Of a DNA stretch of 64,000 nt, positions 1 to 12,045 are shown piece by piece. Both the position numbers and the translations under genes were made by a program. How positions within the stretch are numbered: the first letter of the stretch is position 1; every line of letters starts with the position of its first letter. The DNA lies in NCBI GenBank assembly GCA_012861695.1, contig JAAOOA010000060.1, positions 11,588,449 to 11,652,448 on the forward strand, written 5' to 3'. The notes under the pieces are model-generated. The model was not told the DNA's origin. It did no database searches and saw nothing but the letters and a program-made list of their open reading frames with translations. This DNA is from Trematomus loennbergii (Eukaryota; Chordata; Actinopteri; Perciformes; Nototheniidae).

Positions 1-351
1 ACTATTTTACAAGTATTTTATTAATGTCTAACCCCGTTTAAATACAAAAAAGGATAAGTAGTATAACAAAGACTAAAAGAAAAAGAATGTCATGAGTCTT
101 TGTTAATCAGCCCTTCAACCAAAGTTTCACAGACATTATCCATACATCTAGACTATTGCAGTTGCAAAGGTCTTGAGAGCTGGAAGCTTTCTCTTCCCAA
201 GGCAATTTCGATTCGATTTTTTCACAAAGAATCCAGGGAAAGATCTGCATTATTTAAACAAAAAAGTAATGTTGTTTAGCACATAATCATAAATGGACAT
301 ATCAACTTGCAGTTTACCTGTAGATAAACACAAATATATATTTATTAAAAT

Positions 352-793
352 CTAAAACCTGGCCATCTCCTGCTCTACAGAAGGACCAGGCAGTGTCTGG
401 TCCTCCTTCCTTCCTTCCAGCTGTCCCTGGCTTAGGTGCTGTGTGAGCATGGTTATTAAAGTGTGTGCTGCTGCAGCCACAGATGAATTACGGTCGCCAC
501 TCTGGCAAAGACAGATTGAGAAACACGTGAGCTGGACTCTATCAACATAAGGGAAATTCACTTGCACTGACAATAGCTAATAGCATACACGAGTAGCCTC
601 AATGCCATGGTTAGTTTCCCGCGTTGCCACATTCATTCCCCACCTCAAAAGGCCTGCCTTCCTTTTATGTATGTCGCTATAATATTATTATCATGTCTTA
701 GATAACTTCTAAGACCATGAATGGAAAAAAGTTAATATTTCTTACCTGTGCGCTGGTGCCAGCCATGGAGCCAGCAGGTGGACCTGACGCCAT
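352..793 (-). CDS. Small two-exon gene, unrecognised product (65 aa)
   Basis: Exon 1 is the complement of 746-793. It opens with ATG at 793 and encodes MASGPPAGSMAGTSAQ, followed by a consensus donor (GTAAGA). Exon 2 is the complement of 352-501, after an acceptor TTTGCCAG, and continues in phase 0 for 49 residues (SGDRNSSVAAAAHTLITMLT onward) to a TAG at 352-354. The product would be Ala/Ser-rich, then a short hydrophobic helix, then a Glu/Gln-rich tail. I do not recognise the family. The joined frame and both splice sites support a real short gene, but an additional exon between or downstream cannot be excluded. Inference only for function. Confidence 0.4.
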
Positions 794-1129
794 CGCAAAA
801 GCCCAGCCAATACTATGCTGCGTTCACGGAGCTACGTGGAAGTGGGGAAGGACAACGCTTCATTGCGGATACGTAATTTCACATTCTAGCACAGTTTATT
901 GCTCTTATACCGCAATTTTTGCCAACTACGATGCTCAACAGCTCGCTTAACGGAACTTTGACGCTGGTATCAGTTTTGTTTACCACCAATCACGGGAGTA
1001 TTGTGTATAGAAAGTGTGTAGTTATATTTCTTGCGCTACCTAACATCCATGAAGGCATCATGACAGAGGGAGGGCTGTCACTCAGGGTGACAAACTACTC
1101 TTTGGTAAGCCCCGCCCCCCGAAGCAATA

Positions 1130-1310
1130 TCAGGGCCAAAAGTATGAAAGCGAAAAAAAAGATCTGAAAACGAAAAACGATTTGAAGGCGAAAAAATAAT
1201 TGAAACCTGAAAAAAAAAGATTTGAAACTGAAAAAATAATTGTTTTGAATCTGAAAACGTAAAATCTGAAACTGAAAAAAAGAAGTATTCAAATATCAAA
1301 ATATGTATAA
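1130..1310. repeat. Purine-rich GAAAA-type imperfect repeat
   Basis: A run of loosely repeated units of the form CTGAAAACGAAAAA / GATTTGAAA, almost pure purine on the plus strand. Short ORFs on either strand here (Phe/Ser-rich on minus) are composition artefacts. The flanks 800-1,130 and 1,310-1,780 hold no gene that I can support. Confidence 0.6.
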
Positions 1311-1781
1311 AAGTGAAATATGAAAATACATATGTTATTCAAAAAAATTGCTGAACTGAATCAAAATAATATTCAACCTGAAAAATTATTTCAAATACTT
1401 TTTTTTTTTTTAATACAACATTGTATTTTTCAAAGTTCAGATGAAAACTTGGACTTTCAAATAAATTGTATTTTTTCGAATGATCAAAACGTATGACCCT
1501 GAAATAGCTCCATACGCATTACGCAAGCATTGACGTAGCTCTACGTGATAGCGTCATAGACTACATAGACTTCATCTTCGGCAGTTATAGCTGTCGCGGT
1601 AAAGCAGAATATTGAATAGTTGGTTTGACTGAAAGTAAACGATCCTATAATCAAAGCCATATCGAAGAGTCCTGAGATTGTATTACTGGTGTTTTATCAT
1701 CTATAAATAGCCTGTGTGTATCCTCAAATTTCGTTTTCAGGACAAACAAAAGACGTTTTAAAGATCTTATCAGCTGAAACA

Positions 1782-2060
1782 TATATATATATAAACACAC
1801 ACTTATATGTACTCACACGTGTATTTATTCATTTATACACACAGATTTATTCATTCATTTATACACACACTCACATATACACTTTATATTAATTCATTTG
1901 TACACACACATACATATATATGTATGTATAAATAAACACACAAACAAAACAACACAATATAATAAACACAGTTGCAATAATCATTTGTACACACACACAC
2001 ATAAATATATATATATATAAACAAAACAACACAATATAATAAAAACAGTTGCAATAATAA
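1782..2060. repeat. AT/CA-rich cryptic microsatellite
   Basis: Alternating ATATAT, ACACAC and CATTTATAC blocks with one longer duplicated segment (about 1,935-1,975 and 2,020-2,055 share AAACAAAACAACACAATATAATAA-like sequence). No coding sense. From here to 2,770 I see only single-copy, non-coding-looking DNA. Confidence 0.7.
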
Positions 2061-2773
2061 TAACATAATATGATATGATCAATTCTACCCTTTTGTTTTT
2101 GCTCCCATATTTCAATTAAAAGATATTTGTCAAAATCAATATTGGTGGGGGCTCTTTTGCAAAGATTATCAATAACACCACCTGACAGTTGTTGCAGATT
2201 ATACAGCATTACTTGTTACTTACACACATGTGCGATGGTCCCAAAAAAGCCAAAATCTGCACTGTAAAAAAATATATACATTTAGGCACTCTGAATAAGG
2301 GTTGACTGTAATAATCATGCCTTTTAATTGGTGTATATGTCTCACCAGGTGAAGGCTGGGACAGTGGGAGGGGTGAGGTAGAAGCAGGGGACTGCTGAAT
2401 GCTGAGCTGAAGTCCCAGGATACAATCCCAAGTTGACTGCATGATCCACTTACCTGTTTGCATCAACTGCAGGAGGTCAAGCTGGGGTCATGTGATGTCC
2501 TTTAGGTTGGATCAACACCAGCCTCTGGAAAGATTTCATGACTGCAGAGGGCAGTGGACCTTTAGTCATTTCATACTGTGATGTAGGGTAATGGATTTGT
2601 ATTAACAGGGAGGTTATATTTCAGCATTTGAGATACACCTTGAGGCCTGATTTGGTAAAAAGCCCACTTACCACGACAAGGTACAGGCCATAAATGGGAT
2701 AAGACATGACAAAGACATAAGGTGAAAAACAAATGAGAAAGAAAGGCATACACATATACAAACAGATACATAA

Positions 2774-3080
2774 AGGGTGTAGAGGGGCACTGACTAGTGT
2801 CCTGCCTCTAAACAGAGGGATGGGGGTGACGAGAAGTCAGAGGGTGTAGAGGGGCACCAATAGTGTCCTGCCTCTAAACAGAGGGATGGGGGTGACGAGG
2901 AGTCAGAGGGTGTAGAGGGGCACTGAAGTGTCCTGCCTCTAAACAGAGGGATGGGGGTGACGAGGAGTCAGAGGGTGTAGAGGGGCACTGAAGTGTCCTG
3001 CCTCTAAACAGAGGGGGGGGTGACGAGGAGTCAGAGGGTGTAGAGGGGCACTGAAGTGTCCTGCCTCTAAACAGAGGGAT
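2774..3080. repeat. 65-bp minisatellite, about 4.7 copies
   Basis: The unit begins AGGGTGTAGAGGGGCACT and ends GACGAGGAGTCAG. Copies start near 2,774, 2,840, 2,905, 2,970 and 3,034. They differ by small indels (GACTAGTGTCC, AATAGTGTCC, GAAGTGTCC). The array stops about 10 bases before the stop codon of the transposase gene on the minus strand, so it lies in its 3' flank. Confidence 0.9.
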
Positions 3081-3773
3081 ACAATAAATACATTAATGTT
3101 TTTTTGAATGGCTGGTGTTCAACACCACTGCCAAACTTAAATTGTGCTGTTTCACAGGGCGCCCAGAAAATAAACGCCGTCTTGAGCCAGCGCCTGACTT
3201 CCTGCGTGCAACAGCTGTAGGCTGGCAGCCAATCATCGGGCCTTGACGTCTGGAAGCCCACCTTAAAATGGCGGCCCTTTTGCTGGTCAGGCTGCCAGAT
3301 TTCCCAAAGGAATGGAAGGCTGACAGCAGTTTGGAGGGGTTGCTTCTCAGGACATTGTACTGCTTAGCCATTGCCAGTAGCCCAGCAGTGAAATGTGGAT
3401 CCTGGCAACGACTTTTCATTTCCTCCATCATGTTATCCACAAGAGAGATGTCATCTGATGCGATATCTAAGAGGGAAAAATATTTAAATTAAAGGTTTAT
3501 TTTTTAAGTTGATATTATACATATAGTAACAATTTATTAATTCATCAATCTATTAAGCACCAAAATGATGTGTGAACATAAACCTGCACACTCACAACTC
3601 ACCTTCTTGTGGCCTATCACCAGTGACACTTCTGGAGGGCTGGACTTGTGCTGTCAATACACCTGTGAAGAGTAGCATATGATAGTATTCAGTTAATTTG
3701 TATTAACTATTGCAGTGCCTCTTTTCTGATGTTATGGTCCAAGGGGAAAGAAAGTCTAGGTAAATATATATAT

Positions 3774-3775
<2 letters not shown>

Positions 3776-3859
<84 letters not shown>

Positions 3860-3885
3860 GGTGTGTGTGTGTGTGTGCTTGTGTT
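3776..3885. repeat. (GT)n microsatellite
   Basis: About 105 bases of nearly pure GT dinucleotide, with TTG and CTT interruptions near the 3' end. It lies in an intron of the minus-strand transposase gene. Translated Cys/Val and His/Thr ORFs across it are artefacts. Confidence 0.95.
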
Positions 3886-6800
3886 GTTCAGTTGAAATGT
3901 TCATAACAAACCTTCATCTTGTTGCTCCTGATGCGTAGTGCTTGGTTCATGAGCGCCTACAGATACCAAGAGATACATCAATTATGTGTGTCCCACATGG
4001 TATTAGTGATGGACATGGATAATATAGAACTACTTTGTTATTTTGATTTAAAGTTTCAATTATTTTATATAATTACACCATTATTAATGTAAGTTTTGTG
4101 TATTACTTACTTCTAACGACTGACATGATTGCCTTTCAAGTCTGAGGGGTTGGAGGAAATCCAAAGAGATGGTTTCTATAAAACATTAAGGGATCAACAT
4201 TAATTAAAAACTAAACAGTGTATATCCTTTATCTTGTAATCAAAACATGAAATGTTGGCAGTCTCATTACACCAGTTATTGTTAAAATATTGACTTTACC
4301 TGCCGATGTCAGTTTCATCAGCTCTGCTCTCATCTCTGGTTTATTGGTAGAAAGGAGTGTGACAAACAGCTGTAATGTTTCATCACTGCTGCCTGGTGTT
4401 TGCAAGGCGCTCCTGTTTGTCCTGCAGGGCAAGAACACAGCTCCAAATCCATGTCTACATCATAAGTTTGTGTAGATCCCTTCACCACAAACTTCTTGTC
4501 CTCAATCTGCAAAATCACAAGTCAAACAAGGATAAATGTATTTGTTACACAAGTGACATATGTGCGTATTGATTCTGTAGTGATAAACCTATAGCATATT
4601 ATGTTTTTTCAGCTGTTATATCCATTACCTGCTGAATATGCAATGCTGCAATGTTGCCATCTTGGGGGAGGAATTTTGCTCGCTGGAATGATTCCCAGCG
4701 TCCAAGGGCAACATCAACAATGCGTGCCTCATAATAGGTCTCCAGCCTCGAGGTCAGCAGATCAAACAGCTGAGGAAGTTGAAGGCCTTTGTCCTCTGCA
4801 GTATTTTGTCCTTGAGGACACACATTGCCGCTTCTGCAAAATTGTTGGTATTGTTTCCTCTGGTGAGGAAACTGCCTCTATAACTGAGGGCCCAACACTC
4901 TCTTCTGGCGTACAGTCGGTCCAAGTACCTGAGGAACTTTTCATACCTGCAATTGGTTAAAAAAAGAAAAAATTATCCAAACAGTAAAGCTTAATCACTT
5001 CATTACATTGGGTGTTGGATGTTATTTGATAAGAATAAGTCAATTTCTCTCATATGGCTAAACAAAACATCACTAACTTGTCTGCATTAAACACTAACCT
5101 GGCTACAACTGGATGCCCTCTTGCCTCGCTGTAAAGCCTATCCACACTGCCTATCTCCTGACAGTAAAGCATCTCTTTTACAATGGCAAAAAGTGCCGGT
5201 CTGTCTCCGTGAGTGACCCCACTCTCCTTGCTCCACAGCCACCTCCAAACTGCTTGTAGCAGATGGAAGGAGCACAGGAGAAGTGTGGCCTTAGGAAATG
5301 CTTTTCCCAGAGCTCCCCTCTCTGCCCTACAGTCATCTGTGATGACCAGTTGTGGCCCTTCGTGTCCTCTGCCAGCAAAGCCCTTCTCTCCAACAACTTG
5401 TTTGAGCTGTTCCAGCCCTGAGCAATAGTCTGCTCATCCTCAGACTGGCAGAGGAGAATGCCCAGAGGGAGGCCACCTGCACACCTGTGGGTCAGGAGGA
5501 GGAATACCCTGCAGTTCTCCCTGTCCATATTCCCTGAGGAATCTATGAAGCACAGCTCCCCACTGTGCTTCAGTTGGTGCACTTTCTTCATGAGTGGAGA
5601 ACACACAACCACAAGAGGAGCTCCCTGGGAAGTTGTTCCCAGGAGAGCACAGGTGTCATTACACTTATTGTTGTAACTCTCCACTTGAAGCTTGAGCGCT
5701 GCCAACATCGTGGGACCTGTTTGCGTGCCATACTCCTCCCTACACACCTTGTGGAACAGTCTGGGTAGAAAATGAATTAGTTGGTATGGGTGTCACTTAC
5801 ATGCAGTAGAAAAGCGTATTTGTATTCACTGAATACATCATAGTTTTTATTGCATCGTTATTTATATAGTGGGTAGTAGGTATCTTGACCATGTTTCCAG
5901 ATGTGATACCCACCTCTGTACATAAGGCAGGTCGGGGCAAATCTCCCTGTTGGCCGACACGTACACATAACGCTGCCCATACTCCATTTGGAGGTCGTGT
6001 TTCAGGACCGCCAGTGCAGATGTTGGAGTGTGGCCAATTTCAAAGAGCCCTGTGAGTATGTTGTTTGCCTTTAACCCAACATCTCGGTGGCGGATGGCGT
6101 CCGCAACAAAAAGATTGTGGTTGTGCCTGTTTATTAGAATAACCTTAAATGGTAGGTCAGGCATGTGTGGGTCTTCGGTCCTATAACATAAATCAATATA
6201 TATATCAATATTATGTAAAAAAAGCAAAACGTGAAATAATAAGTATGTGGATCAGTAAACTCACTTCATTTCCCCACGAGTACTCTTGAGTGTCGTGTGC
6301 ATTTTTGCTTGACAGCAGGTGTTCTTGCTGCTTTTGGCTGCTCTCGGGTTCACCCTATGCTGACACTTATAACTTGCCTGAACAAAATAAAGCAGATTTA
6401 TTATATTACAGGTCAAAGTAAAAAGGATAATTAAAAGGTAACTTCAAGAAATATCAACAAGACAACACTTACTTTGAAAAGCACCCGCTTCCCCAACCTG
6501 GGTCGGGTAACATCCACCCTCCATGTCACCCCTGATGACCCCTTCAGCTTTTGTACCCACTCGTTGACCTGTTCCACAGTGTGGACATCCAGCCTCAAAG
6601 TGGCCTCAAAACCAGTGTGGTCCCCCAGTGAAACCACCTCTTCATACTGGCACACGTGGTATCTGAACTCACCTGGTAGCCAACCCTACAAGGAAACAGA
6701 CAACTATTCATTCAAATCCACACACATAATACTGTGTCAGCTCAGAATACCAGTAAGAGTTTTGCCATGATCTGAAGAACTAAAGAGGACCATGAGGTTT

Positions 6801-7225
6801 AAAATGTACTGACTTTACTTAGAACTAGAGTAGAATACACATTATACTTGCAGGCTTAAAAAGTCTGAAAAATAAAAATCCAACCCTCAAAATCCTAAAA
6901 CATTGGTATAGTTATGCTAACATGTTTATATTCTCTTTAAATGTACTTCATGTGTTTGCATGTTATTCTTTGTAATGCCTTATCTTTTATCTGGACAATA
7001 AGTCTGTTATTAAGTGGTATAGTTTAGATGATGATGATGATGATGTGTAGGTGAGGCATTGATATGAGCAAACACATTCAATGTAATTTGATGTTCATCA
7101 TAGTATTGAGAGATAGGTCTTATTATCAGATACCTTCAACTGCGGGTACTTCTCTATATTGTTCTGTGTGCCTCCAGAGCACACTAAAACACGAGGTCTG
7201 AAATGAAAGCAAAAAAAACAGCTTA

Positions 7226-7345
7226 TAGTTATTCAGGTACTATTCTGATGCTAATACTTTAGTACTTATACTTGAGTATTTCTACACTCTGGTACTTGTA
7301 CTTTTACTCAAGTACAAGATCTTATCACTTCTTACACCTCTGGAA
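7226..7345 (-). mobile_element. Fragment of hAT-like non-autonomous element (AAGTACTTGTACTTTTACTC family)
   Basis: Read on the minus strand, the segment runs CAGAGGTGTAAGAAGTGATA and then AAGATCTTGTACTTGAGTAA. This matches the left terminus of the element at 52,031. Only one end is present. It lies in the first intron region of the transposase gene. Confidence 0.55.
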
Positions 7346-9142
7346 AGCACTTTTATGTAAAGGAATACATTTTTATAAATGTCCCAACATTTCATTTTTA
7401 CATGGCAAAATGTTATATGTTGTATTATATAACAAAATAGACATTTATAACATATTATAAATGTCTACCTTTAAATTAAACATTAAATAGATACCTTTAC
7501 ATCCTAAACAGAAGGTCAAAACGTTAATATGTTAGATGACAAACAAAAAAACGAAACATTATATATATATATAGGCTATATATACAGATGTTTGCTAATG
7601 TATCCCTCTTATATCCATCAGGAATTAATATTAAATGATGAATTAACATTACCTCAGCACTGCATAAGTGTGGTCGTCAGTCATATTGACAAAGAAGCAC
7701 TATTATATTGTATATTGTATATTATGCGGCGTTTAAAAGGACGGTATTTCGCTTGTCAGATTCAGATTTCGCGGGTGTGTCGCGTGAGGCAGTGATGTAA
7801 CCATAGGGATGTGACGCCAGGTTGATGCTGTGACGTAACGCCGTGTCGATGCTTGCGTAATGCGGAAGTGGGATCTAAACTGGGTTGGAAAAACGATAGA
7901 CGCGTCAGGGGCGTGTACTTTGAGGAGCCACGAATAACCAGGAAATACACATTTCGATCGCTTCTTCTGTTGTTTACATTTATCTTTTGGTATATTTGGC
8001 TCCATAGGAAAACTTTGATGCACATTCAGTACCAGTGTGTGAGTTGTGGTTGCGATGCCGATATCCGGACGCGTACAGCGAGGACTACACAATGACAATG
8101 AGGTGACTGGGGATGTCTGTTCAAAACATTGCAAACGTGAATAAATCATTTCAAATATATATTTGTCTCCGACTTTCATTTGTACATCGTTGTTAATGTG
8201 ATGTTTAGTAGCTTTGATAGCTGTCCATACCTTCAGACAGCCTAAAAGTAAGACACAAGTTGTTTACTCACAGCCCGAATGCAGCATCGAGATCCGTGGC
8301 AAGCTGTGATCCTCTCCGATTAAGTTGTGACAGGACTTCTGTAGCTATTCTCCAGCGAGTAAGGTTTTTATTAAATACCTCCATCCCTCTCATCACAACA
8401 ACAAGACTCTACACCAGGGTATTCAACTAAAATTCAACGAGGTCCAGTTAGAGAAAATGTCCCCATGCAAAGGTCCGGAACATCAAAATGTCTAAGTTGC
8501 TTTATGAATTAGTGTGATATATATTGAAGTAGCCTGTAGCTTTATCAACGTCTGCATGTCATCAACAACCGACTGCCAATCAAATAAAGAAAGTTCAAAA
8601 ACAACAATATTTATTGTCAATGAACATTGAACTATACAGATATACAGTAAATACTGTGGATATGTGTAATGTTCCTCTCGGCTGCATTTAAAAATAAAAT
8701 AGAGAAATAAATAAAATAGCTTTGTTAACCGTTTCACATCATGACTTAACAGTTTCAGACGATTATAGAACATATCAGTCTTTACACATCATAACAATTG
8801 AACAGTTTTAAAGTTTCTCTTTCTTCCCTCTTATATTGCAGTCCCTCACTCACTTTTCTTTAATTCAGTGCGAGAATTGAGCTTGAGCTTGTCCTGCCAG
8901 GAGTTTAAATCTGGGCTGAAATGGTGTCAGGGCCATTCTCATACACACATGCAGGTGCTCATTGGTTAGCCTCGGTTAGCCTGCCCTGGAACGATATTTA
9001 GTTTTAATTTTGATCCTGGTGGACTGATCATATTGGGCTCTGAGACTGCTTATTTTTTGTGACCTCAGTTCTGACTTGAGAGGGAATGTTTGGTCAAACA
9101 CTTTGTGTTTTGTCTCATAGTGGCGTTTTGGCACTTTAATCA

Positions 9143-10002
9143 GGGTTGGGAGGGTTACTTTGTAAATGTAATCGGTTACTGAATACTGAATACATGGCTC
9201 TGAAAGTAATCCGAATACAGTTACAGTTACGTGTCTTAAAAAAGTAACGTATTCAGATTACTTTTAGAATACTTTATTTTTCCATAACAGATGGGTATGT
9301 TTTGGTGAACAGGAGACACTTATTTTACTGTTTTAATGGCTTATCAAGAGCACAACTCAAACACAACATCTTGGTGTCATTCTGGACAGCTCCCTCTCAT
9401 CTGCACCCCACATAAAAAACATCACCCGGACTGCATCTCTCTAAACCTTTCCTTAGAATATGTTATGAATTGTCAGGTGTCCTTGGGTGCTTTGAAAGGC
9501 GCCCCTAAATAGAATGAATTATCATTATTATTTATTATCTGAAACGACGTAATAACTTTTAAAACTGTTTCCAGTCACTTGCCCCATGCATTCAGCAGCA
9601 GCAGGCCATTCACTTTGATTTGATCCCGTTATGAAATGTCATCATTTCGACAATAAAGAAATGCTACATAAACGTTATCTTGCACATTTTATCGAACCAT
9701 CTCCGTTTCTAACTTTCAATATATTTTAAAAGAGATCTCTCTCTCTGATCTGCGTGCGGGGGCGGGGCCTCACAGACACGCTGCATCTCTCTCTCGCTCA
9801 GACACGCTGCAGCGCTGTGCAGTGTGCACACAGTTCTGCTGGTAATGACTATTACATTTTATGAGGAAACTTTTCCACCAATAATTCCCATAAGTATTCC
9901 AAAATGTATTCACTTCAGGTTTACGAAAGTAACTGTAATCAGATTACTCGTTTTTCAAATATAACGCGAGCTGAATACAGTTACTTGATTTTTGTATTCT
10001 GC
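9143..10002. mobile_element. Nested non-autonomous element (CAGGGTTGGGAGGGTTACTTT family)
   Basis: Begins CAGGGTTGGGAGGGTTACTT and is rich in GTAATC/GATTAC motifs near both ends (9,170-9,275 and 9,920-9,995). The matching right terminus CCCAACCCTG is missing, so the copy is 3' truncated or internally rearranged. It interrupts the hAT-like element at 8,415-10,459. Confidence 0.5.
9355..9530 (+). mobile_element. L2-type LINE 3' fragment
   Basis: The plus strand encodes HLGVILDSSLSSAPHIKNIT, the typical LGVxxDSxLSxxPHIKxxxR block near the end of L2/CR1-type reverse transcriptases. It then breaks off into a 3' tail (TTGGGTGCTTTGAAAGGCGC ... TAAATAGAATGAATTATCATT) of the kind that ends L2 elements. 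The copy is short, 5' truncated and internally deleted, so it is dead. Confidence 0.6.
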
Positions 10003-10618
10003 TTGAGCGCCACGGTCAATGAACAAATGAGACACACTGGTTCTGTGCTCCCAGTGGGCAGGATGAACATGAATGAGTCCGTCCATCAGGGTTAAAAGCT
10101 CTGTTCTCACTGTCCACTTTCCTCTTCTTGGAGAGCGCCATGTGTCATTATTTGTCTCTCCCTGTCTGCCGCTAACACGCCTGTTCACTCTCCTCTCCGT
10201 CTTCTCTGCCTGTATCGCTAATTATTCTCTTCACTCACTTTCCTCTCCGCTTCTCTCTGCCGCTCTCTCATCTCTTCTTCTGTGTTTCTCTCCCTGTATC
10301 GCTCACTCGTCTCTTTCGCCCCTGTCGGCAGCGGTTAAAATAGAATCGCCCGTCAAAATTGAAATCCCCTATTAATGTATTGATTATAGGTCCGGGTCCG
10401 TATAGGTCGGCGTCTGGGTCCGGATCCGGACCGCGGTCCGCCTGTTGCCGACCCCTGCAGTCTACACTGTGCAGAAAAAATACAAAATAAATGAAAATAA
10501 CCTTGCTGGATAGCTTAGAATGAAACAAACAATCGTCCATGGCTGATATGTCACAGTAACGGGTAAACCACAGAAAAGTCGAGCAGGACACAAGTTGAAT
10601 CCATATAATGAAATTGTT

Positions 10619-10628
10619 ATTTTATATG

Positions 10629-10664
<36 letters not shown>

Positions 10665-10715
10665 CTATATATATATACATGCTATATATATACATGCTAT
10701 ATATATTTATTTCTA
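10619..10715. repeat. AT-rich microsatellite with CATGCTATATAT units
   Basis: (TA)n followed by about four ACATGCTATATATAT units. The Ile/Tyr-rich ORFs across it are artefacts. Confidence 0.85.
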
Positions 10716-10771
10716 TCCTAGATTGTCTAGGCTATATAAACCGGAGGAAGTGTCACAACTTTCTTGGTTTG

Positions 10772-11136
10772 TGTCACGATCTGTCTGTGTTGTGTTTTGT
10801 CTTGTCTTTTTCTGTCTTTGGTTTCCTGTTTTGTTTTGAAAAGTGTTCACCCCGTCTTGCCTGTTGCTTCCTGTGTCTGTGTTCCCTCCTGCCTGATTGC
10901 CCGATTGTGTTCACCTGGTGCCCCTGTGTTTTCTCCTCCCTCCTCACCTGTGTCTTGTTTGTGTGATTGGTCTTGTGTGTATTTTAGTTCTGGTTTTTCT
11001 GTCTGTCATTGTTTTCATTGTTTGTATTTGACTGTGTGTCACAGGGTAGTGTTCTGTGTTCTACTTCGTACCTTGGATTAAAGGAATATACTTGGAAATC
11101 TGCATTTGGGTCCTGCCTGCTTACTCAACCCTGACA
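10772..11136 (+). repeat. 5' LTR
   Basis: 365 bp, TGTCACGATCTG ... CAACCCTGACA. It contains GGATTAAAGGAATATAC near the 3' end. The stretch lies between the first T of TGTCA and the last A of TGACA; the gag-like ATG follows 2 bases later at 11,139. Confidence 0.93.
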
Positions 11137-12045
11137 GAATGAACCAACCAGAAATGGGCCCAGCAGATCCATTTGAGGTGGATTTACAAAATGTTACCTT
11201 TTCTTTGGCTTGCTGCTATGGAAGGTGGAGGGGAGCGTCCAGTGTTCAGCAGAGAGAGGCTGCTCTGGCAGAAGCTCACCAGGTGGCAACAGGGGATCAA
11301 CCTTTAGTTAAGTTCTTACCTGATTGGATTTTGGATTTCCTTTCGACGTGTGATTCCCGGCCTGCTAGCCCCAGGCATGCTAGCCCCCTGCCTCCCAACT
11401 CCCAACCTGACACCATACATCTCGGTGTGTTCCGTCTGGAGTCAACCCCTGCTTCTTCCCCATTTCCTGCTCCTGTCCAGGAGCCGTTCTCGGGCACTCG
11501 TCTGGCTTTTGGAGGTCCACGGAGCCTCCAAAAGGCTCCTAAGAGAAGGAGTCGCAAGCCCAGGCTAGCAGCCCGAGCCCCAGAAGCCATGCTTTGGGCT
11601 CCAGTTCTGGCCCCAGCAGCCATGGTTCCAGCCTCAGTTCTGGCCCCAGCAGCCATGGTTCCGGCTCCAGAACCGGCCCATACAGCCATGGTTCCAGCCC
11701 CAGTTCTGGCCCCAGCAGCCATGGTTCCGGCCTCTGTTCCGGTCCAGCACGCCATATCTCTTCAGGGAAATCTTCTGGGCCAACATGAGCAGATGATGCG
11801 AGCCTTAGCTGAAAGCAATCAGTCCTTGGCTCTACACATGTCAAACCTTGCTGCTCAGGTCTCAACTTGGACGTCTTCTGCTGCATTTCCTGCCTCCGCC
11901 AATTCACCTGTGGATTCCACTCCAGCCCCTCGTGTCCTGTCGGTGGTCCGGCCGACTCCAGCACCTCGTCTCCTGTTGGCTCTACGGCCGACGCCAACCC
12001 CCCGTGTCCTGTTGGCTCTACGGCCGACGCCTACCCCATGTCCTG

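Larger units (their letters stand above)
3093..8384 (-). pseudogene. MULE-type DDE transposase gene with zinc finger and SWIM domain, about 12 exons, frame-broken
   Basis: A spliced gene read on the minus strand. Exons (plus coordinates): 8272-8384 (MEVFNKNLTRW start), 7134-7197, 6473-6685, 6265-6377 (C/H-rich, YKCQHR...NTCCQAKMH, like a FLYWCH/WRKY-GCM1 finger), 5914-6180, 5099-5760, 4629-4946, 4300-4506, 4111-4175, about 3912-3956, about 3605-3662 and 3093-3466 (stop). Splice phases agree from exon to exon. The transposase core is in 5099-4946: FIDSSGNMDREN (first Asp), then in another frame ITDDCRAERGAL (second Asp) and CSFHLLQAVWRWLW, and finally TNNFAEAAM (candidate Glu). Exon 4300-4506 has a SWIM finger, CSCPAGQTGAPCKHQ. 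MULE/Mutator transposases are DDE enzymes that cut and paste their element. Single-base frame breaks near 5,418, 4,780 and 4,340 leave it non-functional as read, unless they are assembly errors. No terminal inverted repeats were found. Confidence 0.75.
8415..10459. mobile_element. hAT-like composite element with imperfect 8-bp target duplication
   Basis: The left end CAGGGTATTCAAC and right end GTTGCCGACCCCTG are imperfect inverted repeats of a type common in fish hAT elements. The flanks are CTCTACAC (8407-8414) and GTCTACAC (10460-10467), a 7/8 match of the length expected for hAT insertion. No transposase reading frame is visible, so it is non-autonomous. Older repeats are nested inside (9,143-10,002). 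The right terminus is rich in GGTCCG motifs. Confidence 0.5.

Noticed and set aside
3707..3938. Cys/Val and His/Thr ORFs in the (GT)n tract; same at 54,804-55,143
   Set aside because: Dinucleotide repeats are open in several frames by composition.
7700..8180. ORFs at 7,733-8,179 (minus) and 7,853-8,095 (plus) as genes
   Set aside because: No recognisable content; they fall in the large first intron of the transposase gene.
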